The notes beneath the pieces are model-generated. The model saw only the letters and a program-made list of their open reading frames with translations, was not told the origin of the DNA and made no database searches. A stretch of 64,000 nucleotides of DNA from Atriophallophorus winterbourni (Eukaryota > Platyhelminthes > Trematoda > Plagiorchiida > Microphallidae). Positions 44,816 to 55,300 of this stretch are shown piece by piece; position 1 is the first letter of the stretch, and the number at the start of each line of letters is the position of its first letter. The stretch covers positions 1-64,000 of the forward strand of contig JACCGJ010000615.1 of NCBI GenBank assembly GCA_013407085.1. The letters run 5' to 3'. Position numbers and translations under genes: made by a program.

Positions 44816-46955
44816 TTAAGGTCAATTTCAAGAGGATTAGTATCACTGTTACATACGTCCATTCCGCTATTTATCGTTTTCATTAAAAGCAGACGCTGGA
44901 AATTTCCAACGCAACATTATTCAACTTAGTTCTTTTTGGATTAGTGTGACAGTCTATCGATCCGACGCGAAACATGAATGTTCATCTGACCGGTGCTGTC
45001 CACTATTTCATTTAATGATTACAGGTTGCGGTTTTTAAAAAAATGAAAGTTCGAAATTCGCGAATCTCTCATCTTCTAACGCTATTCTCATTCTGAAGTC
45101 ACGCCGTTCGCTTAGTTAGAGTTTAGCCAACCTGCGTTTGCTAGATGCCACACATCTCACCTGACCTTACGCTCAGAGACATTATTCACCCGTGAACGTT
45201 GAGCGTCAAATAAGGTCACTGCGTGTAGCCTGAGAAATCACCGTTGAGCGACCCGCGAGTGTGGTTCACTACACTACCGTCATCTCCGATTGGCTATCAG
45301 TCACAAATAAACAATAATTCATCCAGGACATCTGACACTGCAATGCTAATGGATACGGGGATGCTCATTTATTATGTCAAAGGTGGAGTACGATCACAAG
45401 GCCGCAAAGGATGATTTCGCGTTTGCTAACGGTTACTGAATATAGCGAATTGCTACTATAGGCTGATAAAGTAACATGTGAATGTATCGCGGCAAGGAAG
45501 CAACAACAATAGTTCGTTTAAAGAACACATCGTGATGTCTAATTTCTTTGAAATACAGTTGCGATAAGATAACAAACATTCGATGGAATAAATATGATGC
45601 GAGAATGTGGTTTAACTTTCATATCTCGTTCAGTCTATGTTTCAGTATTTTTGGACCACAGCTTTCGGTCAGTGAGGTGGAATCTTGCAATGAAGATTGT
45701 CAAGATGATACACGGTATGTGGTTGCGGTTACCAGAAAATGAATTGTCATCAATAACATATTGGTATTCAGAGGTAGAGGTGGTAACTTGAGTATCTGTT
45801 GGCGTCAACACATTTGAAGAATGATAAATAAAGCTTGAAATTTGAATTCATAGTTGGATAAAAATGGTCTTCCTTTCGGAGATGTCCACCCCCCAGGGTT
45901 TTAGAATCACGATAATACACAAAGACTGTCAAATGTGACCTAACTTTTATTACAGTGAAAAGAAAGCGCATTCCTTCCGCATAGATTTCAGAAGCTTATG
46001 CAGGGCAACGATAAAAACTGAACCTCGAAGGCCGGTTAAGAGACATCACAAATCAACTACAATAGAGATAGATGGATAGACAGATAGATAGATAGCCAGA
46101 GAAAGTGAGAGATTGCTAGAATTAATAGATCGATAATATTTAGTTCGTCCAGTTGCGTATATTATTTTTTTAGATTTCATAGCCATCGTCTCGGTAGTGT
46201 TTTCATGGAAGATAAAAAATCCAATTAGTCTATTGCAATCTCTTGGCCTTCCTCTTTTCTCCTAATAACAACCGTTCTATTCAACACGATGAAAAGGAAT
46301 TTAAATGGTGAGATCAACTAAAACCCTGCATCCGCAAGACACTACGCACAGGAATTAACACGTTTCACAAATTCCCTGAGCATCACTATAGTTGTGACCA
46401 ACCACGAGTTTTATCGTTTGCAGTAACTCTGGGGTATTGATCCGGTTATTTAGATCTCATTTCGAGACGAATTATAAATGTTTTAAAATAAGATTTCATG
46501 CCTATAACCTGAGGCGCTCGACGTTCAAGAAAGGTTCACCATCATCTATTCGTGGAATTGATTTTGAGGTTTCACGAGACACGAGAGTTCCTACGAGACG
46601 CGATAACAGAGGCTCTTTACATCGCACTGTAGATCTCGTTTTGAATTGACAAATTTAGCACAAAAACTGAACCAAGGTGTGTTGAGGAATAAAGAGATTC
46701 GTTACGAGGATACTGGACGACAACGATGGAAATGTGGCTTTGTTCGTGAGTCTCATCTTGACAATTTATGTTGGAGAGGGGGCTTAAAATCAATCCATTG
46801 GCGATGGCCCGATATTACGATCTTCAATTTTAAATTAAAGTTTCTGGAACATTGTGCGATTATTGCACCAGGGCTTTAATATACCCGTTTTTACTTTTAA
46901 AATTACATGAGATTACAGTCAATCAATGGTCCTCACATATTTGACAACTGTACTC
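44816..46955. other. Interval with no supported gene
   Basis: Includes a GATA-type microsatellite at about 46066-46096. Two adjacent ORFs at 46437-46649 and 46646-46879 have no recognised domain. No HHR landmark was seen. Confidence 0.4.
46066..46096 (+). repeat. (GATA)n-type microsatellite
   Basis: Imperfect GATAGATGGATAGACAGATA run of about seven units. Confidence 0.75.
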
Positions 46956-46959
46956 AGCC

Positions 46960-47790
46960 TTGTACGATTCAAAGTAATTCAAAGTTTTAATGGTCCAAAA
47001 AGCAAATACTTTATAGTAACCACAGATTAAAAATATAGGGAATGCATAAAAACATCACAAATGTTTTATCCATATGGAAAGTCAGCACATGTATTCACGT
47101 GCAAGGTTAGATTTGGTCAACATATACTTGTCAAGTTCAGCCTTGAACATGTTCAGGCTTGATGCAAAAATGATATGTGGAGGCAGAGAGTTCCATATAA
47201 AATAAACTCTGACAGCAAAGAAAAATCTTCGACAATTTGATCTGGAGTGTGGAATAATTAACTTGTAGCCCTGCGATTGGCTAACACGGGCTTCTTGCCA
47301 ATGAAACAGGTGTTCAAGTGGATGATCCACTGTATGCAGAATGTTGAACAGCAGGATCAAGTCACCCCTGACACGAAGGTACGTAAAGTCAAATAGGTTT
47401 AGAGTTGCAACCCACTCCTCGTATGGCCCGGTCACCAGTTTTGTAGCGCGGTGGTATACGCGTTGCAGCAAGTTCATGTCCTTTTGTAACCATGGGGACC
47501 ATGCTGGAAAAGCATACTCCATTGTCGGTCTGATATAGGTGTTAATTATACGTGGTAGTATCTGCTTTGAGAAACGACCAAAGATCCTTCTGAGCAATGC
47601 TAAGCCTTGGCAGGACTTTTTGTATACAACAGAACACTGCCGTGAAGACTTCAAGTTACTGCTAATCCACACGCCCATGTCTTTCTCTTTAGTAACCCAT
47701 GAAAGTTGCTGAGATCCCAGAGAGTATGTGAATTAAAATGATTTACCGACGTTTAACATTTTACATTGGCAAACTCAAACTTACTCTTTT
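46960..47790 (-). pseudogene. CR1-like LINE C-terminal fragment with long open frame
   Basis: The minus frame 47678-47082 is open for 198 codons. It starts GVWISSNLKSSRQCSVVYKK, passes YIRPTMEYAFPAWSPWLQKD and YHRATKLVTG, and ends with RRFFFAVRVYFIWNSLPPHI and LDKYML. This is the thumb and C-terminal region of CR1-like ORF2. The 3' tail on the minus strand ends with repeats of the TTTGAAT type. It is 5'-truncated but less decayed than its neighbours. Confidence 0.75.
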
Positions 47791-48239
47791 TGTTTTCCTT
47801 ATAATTTGCTTATGTGGATCGGCCAATCGTCTTTCCATTAAAACCCTATTATTTGATGGAATTATCTGTCGAACTTCCAACTCCCCAAAATCAGAAATGT
47901 GATTTCATTAGCGGTTGTTAATTTTAACAACGATACAACTCCTCTAAGTACGCAAGCTGATTCTCTCAGCCATTTCTCGTTGATAATTTACGTATTAAAC
48001 GACGATTTGAAACCGGTATCTACTCGGTATGACGGAAATGTACGTAACTTTTGGTGCTACTCATGTATATCTCGATTGAACTCTCTACAAACTTTAGGTT
48101 TATTCCCCTCATTAGTTAAGAAGAGCAAATGTGTCTAAGTAAGCTTTGAAATCAGTTATTTTCGTTGTTAACGGTAAACCAGATAATATGAGTATCAAAG
48201 ATAACAAATTTATACCAGATTTCGTAAATTATAACACAG

Positions 48240-48325
48240 TACGATCGCTGTGAGTGCTTCGAGAGAGACTGTTCCTCCCAAATAGGGTTATTTAGTCATT
48301 CGAAAAACTGTGGAGCATAAAAACC
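48240..48325 (+). pseudogene. LINE family D finger, left part, split by CR1-like insertion
   Basis: The plus strand encodes CFERDCSSQIGLFSHSKNCG and then a stop, the same finger as at 33.9 kb. The family D 3' flank resumes at 48728 with TTCATGGTCGACATCGACTG. Confidence 0.6.
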
Positions 48326-48727
48326 TCATGCACTTATGACCTCATGTTGACATTCAAAATCCTGCATTCTGAAAACCATCCCATTAAACACTTGCTAAAG
48401 CCCAATGGCCTTACTCGAACACGAAAACATCCAAAGGCTTTAAGCATTCCGCATTCTCGATTGGATATTCATCGTGATTTTTTCCGGGCAAGAATTTGTT
48501 TCACTTGGAACATTTTGCCTGAAGAAATCACACGCTTGGAATCTGTTGAGGTTTTCGAATCCAAACTGGATGAGTTTATGACGAACCATGCGGTATGCGA
48601 CTGTCCATATTGATTTTTGGAAGATTTAGTATTTTTACTCGATATACCCCGTCATCCTATGGTTATTGTTAAGCTTAGTGCATTCTTACCATACAACTTT
48701 CTGAGTTCTGAGTACTGAGATGTACAT
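48326..48727 (+). pseudogene. CR1-like LINE 3' fragment inserted in a family D element
   Basis: Encodes MLTFKILHSENHPIKHLL, then RDFFRARICFTWNILPEEIT and KLDEFM, the CR1-like C-terminus. The 3' end has TTTCTGAGTTCTGAGTACTG, a short tandem tail. Family D sequence on both sides shows the order of insertion. Confidence 0.65.
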
Positions 48728-48770
48728 TCATGGTCGACATCGACTGAAGGATGCCAACACCAACACCTAT
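48728..48770 (+). repeat. LINE family D 3' flank, right part of the interrupted copy
   Basis: CATGGTCGACATCGACTGAA is the family D 3' flank, in the same orientation as the finger at 48240-48325. Confidence 0.5.
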
Positions 48771-49199
48771 TTTTAGCCGTTTGCGCGTACAAATAAAATT
48801 AAACCGAAAACAGGCGTTGCTCAAACTTTGCATTACGATCATTTCACGCGCAAACTCGGTTACTTATAATGACATTCTTGAGAAAATCCTGAAACAACAT
48901 TTCTCCTCTTGCGATCAACACAAAAATACTATCCTCGTTGATAATTCCCACTGGTTAAATGAGGATGTGCTTAAAAGTCAAGCTTCCTCAAAAACTCGTT
49001 CAAAACACATCATACTGCCATCTAGAAGGTCTTCATATCGGTGGTCTTTCATTCTATTTGCATTAAAATATCTTTGTCAAAAATAACTGCTAATTGAACA
49101 ATTACGGTCGAATTTATCTAGTTTATATCATGTGAGCATTTCCTGCGAATATTTTTCCTTTATCTGTAAGTTGTACACTATTCGTTTTGTTTTATTCAA

Positions 49200-49650
49200 C
49201 ACTATTTGGAAGCGTGATTTTACACGAAGACGATTGAGGATCGACCTGATTCTGGCTTACAAGATACTGCGGATCGAAAACCATCCGCTTAGCGAACTAA
49301 TAAAAGTAAACTCCCCTCGAAATACACGCAGTCACTCGTGTTGCCTCGAAATACCGCACTCAAGACTTGATTGTCGTCGCTATTTCTTCTCTGTGCGTAT
49401 CTGCTTTCTATGGAATGCGCTACCGCAAGATGTTGTGAATGCAACGACAATTGGTGTTTTCAAATCGAAATTGGATGCATACGTCAAACAAAACCCTGAA
49501 TTTGGCCCGGTGTATTGAAGCAACATGAACCCAGAAAAATATTAACAATGTGATTTTGATTAAATTTTTCTTTTTGCAATAGTTGTCATCCAATGGTACG
49601 TGTAAAGCATTAGCTTTTTATCACCATAAAATCTTGATTCTTGATTGTTG
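49200..49650 (+). pseudogene. CR1-like LINE 3' fragment with TTCTTGA tail
   Basis: An open frame from RRRLRIDLILAYKILRIENH through RYFFSVRICFLWNALPQDVV to KLDAYV is followed by a 3' UTR ending CATAAAATCTTGATTCTTGA. The tail repeat is like that of the copy ending near 30910. It is severely 5'-truncated. Confidence 0.7.
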
Positions 49651-50108
49651 AAATTTTGAAAATTCGCGAATACAGCTTTGTCTTTTTTTCTTCTTTTGAT
49701 ATATGGAAGTATGAAAAATCAAATCGAACGATATAACTAATTACAGAACAAGAAGTTTCGAAAATGCCTTTAGCATCAAGAAGAAAAAGTAAAGCAATAT
49801 TTGAAATTATTCCAAAGTTCAGTAAATTGCTAATGCTGAAAAATTAGTACATATCAAGCAGGAACACTACACCGTAATAACGAGATGCAAAATGGATAAA
49901 ATGTTCTATTTGCAATCGGATTATTTCACAAAATACGTGTTCACCCTTATTCTCAGTTATACCCAGGTCAAAGCGCCAACCCAAAATAGTTGGGAAAATA
50001 TTTGTCATATCATAACACCCTTTGGCGTCGATGAAATCCTAGCATCACTACAGCTTCCTGCTAATGAAACCGTATATTGGCCATGCTCATATGGAAAGCG
50101 TGCTGAAA

Positions 50109-50120
50109 AGTTTACTTGCT
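50109..50120 (+). repeat. Target-site duplication, left copy
   Basis: AGTTTACTTGCT here matches 50636-50647 exactly, flanking the tRNA/HHR element. Confidence 0.7.
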
Positions 50121-50195
50121 TATATTTGTGACCACTCATCCGTGCCAAGCCCATCGAACTATTCACAAAGTTGATCACGATGGTCTGTAATGGAA

Positions 50196-50240
50196 GCACT
50201 GGACTCGAGTTTCGCTCTTATTCGAGCTCATCAGCAGTAC
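50196..50240 (-). ncRNA. Hammerhead ribozyme in tRNA-derived element
   Basis: Minus strand: stem I GTACTG/CAGTGC (six pairs, one G-U) and core CTGATGA (complement of 50228-50234). Stem II is GCTC/GAGC with loop GAATAA, and GAAA is the complement of 50210-50213. Stem III is ACT-CG-AGT, followed by C17. Predicted cleavage lies between complement positions 50202 and 50201. All invariant core residues are present. The self-complementary stem III is very short, as in known minimal animal hammerheads. Confidence 0.85.
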
Positions 50241-50249
50241 ATATTCTTT

Positions 50250-50330
50250 CGCCTCTGGTGGGATTCGAACCCCCGACCATCACCATTGTAGTCCCACGCC
50301 TTAAGGACCTGGACTACCGTCCACCGTTGG
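50250..50330 (-). other. tRNA-Leu-like head of the SINE, with A- and B-box-like sites
   Basis: On the minus strand GGTCCTTAAGGCG resembles the D-arm of type II (Leu/Ser) tRNAs, and GGTTCGAATCC (complement of 50261-50271) is a good B box. No proper acceptor stem closes the structure. It is best seen as a tRNA-derived pol III promoter rather than a tRNA gene. Confidence 0.65.
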
Positions 50331-50635
50331 ACCGATCGCAATTAAGCGTTTATGAACTGTTCTCCAGACTGGCACATTTGAGTAGCTTTGTTTGCCCAAC
50401 CAGTCCAGAAGCAGCCTGCAACATCTGTTGTGGCCGCCCAACCGAACAGATCTCCGTGTCAGGTCTTCCCATCTGACACAGCGTAAGCTAACACCTATTA
50501 GATCCGATGGGCATAATTGTTTAAGGGATATTTGGAGAATATGTTGTTTAGATTTGTGACTACTCATCCGCGCCAAGCCCATCGAACTATTCACAAAGTT
50601 GATCACGACGGCCCGTAATGGAAGCACTGGACTCG

Positions 50636-50647
50636 AGTTTACTTGCT
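50636..50647 (+). repeat. Target-site duplication, right copy
   Basis: Identical to 50109-50120. The first bases overlap the element end (ACTCGAGT), so the duplication length is 10-12 bp. Confidence 0.7.
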
Positions 50648-50778
50648 CTAGAAGAGATTAGGCTAAATCGAAGTTCAAAATTATTTGCTGGTCAAAAATT
50701 GTATTAAAATAATCGATTTTCATACACGAACCAGAAAGTTCAATATTTGAGTTGAAGTAAATATATACACGAGAAATT

Positions 50779-50784
50779 TTTAAT
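50779..50784 (-). promoter_or_regulatory. Candidate poly(A) signal of the Ly6-like gene
   Basis: ATTAAA on the minus strand, about 60 bp beyond the stop codon. It is a common variant signal, and no AATAAA lies closer. Confidence 0.35.
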
Positions 50785-50845
50785 CGAAGAATGTAGAGTT
50801 AAAATTAATAACCGGTTGACAGAATAAGATTAATTCCAAATGTGC

Positions 50846-51295
50846 CTATAAGAGCTTGAACAATTTGATGATCAGACAGATGCAAAATAATACAATGGAT
50901 GGAAATCCGGATTTGACTGCTTGGTTACAAAATGAGCTGGAACAATAACACCGTTTTTGTGCAGAACCACTTCCGTACGTTTGAATGCAAGAATCCGTTA
51001 CAATAGGATCGAAACCTTTTAGACAGAACCTGGAGACGGTTGTGACTTCAGAATATTCTTGTCCCCACCTGGGCTTCATCCAATCGATTCGTTGCGTCTC
51101 TTGGATTTTTAGACATGCACGACAGTTTTCCACCTTCAGCCACGGTCCCATCGATTGATCACAAGGCCAAAGGGACAGTTGGCGAGATCGGTCGACCAAT
51201 TCACATTCATAACAACTAATATTGACATTGGCTTTCACAAGGAGAAGACCAACCGAAAGCAGAATAATCACCGTGCAATAAACTTGTTCCGGCAT
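50846..51295 (-). CDS. Secreted Ly6/uPAR- or quiver-type protein, probably GPI-anchored
   Basis: Single-exon frame of 149 residues from the ATG at 51295. The first 22 or so residues form a signal peptide (YCTVIILLSVGLLLVKA). The mature part begins with SCYEC and ends with CYCSSSFCN, the first and last Cys pairs of a three-finger Ly6 fold, with further Cys between. A C-terminal hydrophobic tail (SIVLFCICLIIKLFKLL) suits GPI attachment at the cell or tegument surface. Length and CYCS spacing fit Ly6 or quiver/sleepless-like proteins. Its partner is unknown. It is divergently transcribed from the bestrophin gene, starting only 249 bp away. Confidence 0.75.
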   Translation of the reverse strand: MPEQVYCTVIILLSVGLLLVKANVNISCYECELVDRSRQLSLWPCDQSMGPWLKVENCRACLKIQETQRIDWMKPRWGQEYSEVTTVSRFCLKGFDPIVTDSCIQTYGSGSAQKRCYCSSSFCNQAVKSGFPSIVLFCICLIIKLFKLL

Positions 51296-51544
51296 CAAAA
51301 CCGTTGTGTTTCCCGTTTGAAAGAAACGCGCTGTTTACGTGAGATTGATTTTAGCCAATCATTGATCGACCAATCAAATATTAACCAATCAGAAACATGG
51401 CTCAGGTTTCAACCGCCCACCCACGGTTTAATCGATTGTCCTAGCAAATCACACGCTAGTCTGAGTGAATTCTAGCACTGGGTTAGCGAAAGCAGCTGAT
51501 GAACTTATTTGAACAATGAGTTTCGTGGAGGACGCCGCGAAGTG
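51296..51544. promoter_or_regulatory. Shared divergent promoter of the Ly6-like and bestrophin genes
   Basis: This is the whole interval between two oppositely directed start codons. It contains three CCAAT boxes at 51355-51359, 51370-51374 and 51385-51389, each followed by CA and exactly 15 bp apart on the same strand. CCAAT arrays binding NF-Y are typical of bidirectional promoters. No TATA box is obvious. Confidence 0.55.
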
Positions 51545-52309
51545 ATGACGGTTTCTTATACGCGCTCGCTGGCCACATTCGAATATGGTGCATTGGTTCG
51601 CCTACTTCTACGTTGGCGTGGTGGAGTGTACAAAGCAGTTTGGCCATCAGTATTAACGTTCAGTCTCATTTATGCTGCAATTTCTATGACTTATTATCTA
51701 TTGCCTTCGAACACAATCGAACAAATTGAAACAAAACGAAAATTTGTTCAATTCTGTGCCTATATTAGTCAGACTTCGAACGCCATTCCAGTATCCTTCG
51801 TACTTGGCTTCTTTGTAAATATGGTCATCGGACGATGGTGGGAACAGTTCATAAACCTTCCCACCCCAGATGCAGTGTGCCTATTGATGACCACGTTCCT
51901 ACGCAGACAACCAAGACCAGACACACGTGACAATGTCGATCCGCAAATAGACAGGCCGTTATTATTCAGACGGACAATTGCGCGCTATTTGAATCTATCT
52001 TGTGCACTCTGCTTCTATGCAATATCTTTAAGTCTTCGGCGTCACATATCAACCCTCGACGAACTGGTGAATTGTGGTTTGATGACAAAACAAGAACTTG
52101 ATATTTATCTCAAGTTATCCCACGAAAACCATCATTTCTTTGTCCCTCTTGTATGGGCAATAACTTTGCTGACCAGGGCACACCATGAAGGAATGATTTA
52201 CCATGAACGTTACTTAGATGCCATGGTCACTGAAGTGGTCAATTACTGGAGGAAGTTACAAACATTGTTTCTGTATGATTACGTGAATGTGCCGCTTGTT
52301 TACAATCAG
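51545..52309 (+). CDS. Bestrophin exon 1 (residues 1-255)
   Basis: Open from the first in-frame ATG. It covers the N-terminus, first helix, pore neck, RWW motif and the conserved YDYVNVPLVYNQ end. The donor is CAG followed by GTAAGA. A reading frame extends 12 codons upstream without an ATG. Confidence 0.9.
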
Positions 52310-55300
52310 GTAAGATATTGTTTGTTGGACGTTTTTGTGCACTATTGTCCCAGAGGTTTGCACAAGAAAGCACGAATGAGAATTTAGATAATCCTATATA
52401 TTTTCACGCAATCTGGTTAGTCACGCCCGGATTTTCTTCGTCCGGAAATGTATATTCATAACGAATACAGGATATTGCTCTTAGTCCTGTTATCATTCCA
52501 TTTAAATAGATGTATAGCATCGATGGAATAGCATATAATTTTCGCTGTCACCATTATAGTTAGTTTAATTATATATAATATGTGCAGGATTAGATCTTGT
52601 TCCTCCTGATGCCCGTGTATAACGATTAGCCTACTTTTAACAAATGCACAGCCTCCGATGAGTTGAACACAATCGCATTTTTTGACCTAATCATAATCGT
52701 CCACGTTAGAAAAATTAGTTTGTGGCTACCTTGTAAAGCAAAATGCAGAGCAGATGATTTATTAACTCTGTAGTGAATCACATGCGCGATGCAGATGGTT
52801 TCAAAGGTTGTCATAGCCGGGGGTGGCAGTGGGGATAAGCTCCCACTGTTTATAAAATGCTCTCATATGGCACGCGTCTCAAATAGCCTGCGACAACCAA
52901 GTCCAGCTTCTGTCCTGCACGAGTGGCTCCCCGATCCCGACGGAACTGCTTCTACCAACAGGAGAAGGAGCGAGGGCGAGTGACTGGCGCCTGAAAACCA
53001 GTTTGCTTCGGGCAGATGGAGCTCGTTAGTCTGGGAGGGCATTTCATCTAAGAAAAGGAAAACCCTGATTTTTAACCTCCGCTGCCTTGTGGGATACCCG
53101 ATCGCGGGATAGGCTTCGGGAGAAAACCCTGATGAAAAACCTGGAACAGAGTCTGATAGACCACCTCTTTCTGGCAACTCTCTGCTGCCTTGCAGGTCGC
53201 ACTTGGTTGTGCAAAGGCTAGAGAAGATGACTCAAACAAACGCCGAGTAGTGCTGGGGTCGCCGCTTTGTACCCAAATCCCCAAGAACCTTCATTGAAAC
53301 CGACTCATCCTCCAGGAGGAGATAGTCGCACAAAAGTAAAGTAAATGCAAATGGGCTAAGGTGCTGCCAGGTTGATTCAGTCGAAAGTATGCCACCCGAT
53401 CTGCTCACCAGCGAGATTGATTTTCGCAAACGCTTTACACGAGTTGCGTTTATTATTTTTCAGCTGCATTGGGTGATTCCAACCGTTGCTCTTTCATGCA
53501 ATACACATACATAAAATAAAGGCTACCATTTCCAACCACTGTATAGTTAAACAATAAATTTGAATGCTGCGATCAATTGGAGTTAATGTTGGAAAAGTCA
53601 ACCATGGTGTTCAGAAACAGACTCACATTGTAATCTCGCATTTATGGCTGAAAGACAGTTTTATATTACTCGTGAACTGTGCTTGCGCTGGTTGAAGCAA
53701 GAGGAAACTCTGGTGGTAGACCGTAGCGGATCTGACGTGTGCACCGAGAGCGTAACAAAACACTGGTTGAAAAATACTCGTCTTTCTGGACAGCACCGCG
53801 ATATGCATGCAAGTAAAAGTCGCAAACGTTGGTGGTCATTCAGCAGGGTTTATACTTTTCAATTTCATGAAGGTTTTCAAAGTTACTCCGAAAATAACTG
53901 ACGTCTTCGTTACGTGTCCATTGTTTCTTGCCACAAACGAAAATGAGCATTGCAAGGTGTTGCTTACATCCCCCGCACTTACACACCACAACCGGTTTCT
54001 GACTGTTTGCCGTCATCAAGTGAAGACATTAAGATTGGATTCAGTGAGCCTTGTAACAGTGGAGAAGTGGTAAAATAGTTAGACATTAAAGCCACTGTAA
54101 AACGAACCACGGTGTTCAAGCACAGAATCACACAGTCAAACACGCGAGCAATCATGGATGAGCAAAGTAAGATGTTGCTCACATTCCTCGCACGTATATT
54201 GGTACTATTGGCTTACTAGGTATGATATCAATGAACGATATGGACGCGAGCCTACTTGAATGTTTGGCCAAATTTCCGTGATAGTTAAATCTACATAGTT
54301 TATATCAATTAATCCGATTCTTTCCATTGCTCAACCACTCCTGCACAAAAAATTGGAATGCATTCGCTCGATTTCATATTCGCCCATTTTCTTACGGATT
54401 TAGTCTTTGTTTACAGTATTTTTCCATTGTTGCGCGCAACACTAGAAATTTGCATTTGATCAAAGCCATTTGTTTCGTATAGTTTGGTGAAATTCCGCTT
54501 GCTGTTTTCTTGGTCAGACATGATAAATTGTAGCCACGTGATTTTGTGTTCTTTTAATAACCATTGTGCTGTTTACGACGCAACCGCATCCAAGTTTGTG
54601 ATGAATATCCCGTTGTGGCAGCCTTCGCCTTCATATTCTAACCGTGATTCTGTTTATCATTTATTAGATTGCTGATGGATTGTTTCAAAATGCTGCCTAT
54701 CAGAAAAGTCACTCGTTCAACTCACTTTCGCTTAGCGTTTCGCGTCCTGGTTTTCTCTCATTTTACCCATTCGTCAATCGTAAAGCATAGTTATTTTACA
54801 GTACGATGAGTATTTTGTTTGAAATCGTTTAGCGAGATCAGACAGACAGTGGTGCAATATACATGATGTATATAATGCTCTTCCATCTGACAGTATCCTT
54901 CTAAGATGATAATGCCTAGAAATGCCGTAGTTATTTAATATCAAGGCCTAAACATCATATTAAAATATATATGATTATTTATTATGTTACTTTTTATCTA
55001 GGTCGTCACACTAGTGGTTTATGTCTATCTTGCAAGTTCCGTGCTGTCTCACCAATTTTCCGATCCGGTTACTTTACTGCGCGATATTGAAGCTGGCCTC
55101 AAACGCGCTTCCAATACTACGTTGCTCGTTGCCGAACTCGGTAGCAATACTACTTCGAACGATATTCCTACATTGCAGGCGAAAAACATTGAACTACTCA
55201 CAAAGACATTGAATGTGACGCCAAATTTCCCAATTTTTGCGATTCTTTCACTCGTTTTCTACATGGGATGGCTCCGAGTAGCTGAAACCAATGTGTTTCC

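Larger units (their letters stand above)
50121..50635 (-). mobile_element. tRNA-derived SINE/retrozyme-like element with hammerhead, slightly more than one unit
   Basis: Read on the minus strand: a partial hammerhead end (ACTCGAGTC), about 90 nt of post-cleavage sequence, unique sequence, a tRNA-like head at 50330-50250 and a complete HHR at 50240-50196. The same 90-nt post-cleavage sequence then repeats. The two copies are 428 bp apart, so the insertion is about 1.2 head-to-tail units. The flanks share a 10-12 bp direct repeat, as expected from LINE-driven insertion. The layout resembles schistosome ribozyme SINEs and retrozymes. There is no ORF of its own. Confidence 0.8.
52310..55001 (+). 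other. Bestrophin intron, 2.7 kb, repeat-laden
   Basis: Begins GTAAGA and ends TTTTTATCTAG. It carries an RTE-derived element (52795-53350) and minus-strand HHR repeats (53950-54195). Nothing else is recognised. Confidence 0.85.

Noticed and set aside
46437..46879. Two adjacent plus-strand ORFs considered as Penelope-like or host exons
   Set aside because: No motif matched on inspection; basic composition only.
48751..49086. 111-codon ORF between two CR1-like fragments
   Set aside because: Starts in LINE family D 3' flank; no domain, so not called as a gene.
50250..50330. Functional tRNA gene
   Set aside because: The B box and D-arm are good, but there is no closing acceptor stem and it sits inside a SINE with a hammerhead, so it is a tRNA-derived promoter.
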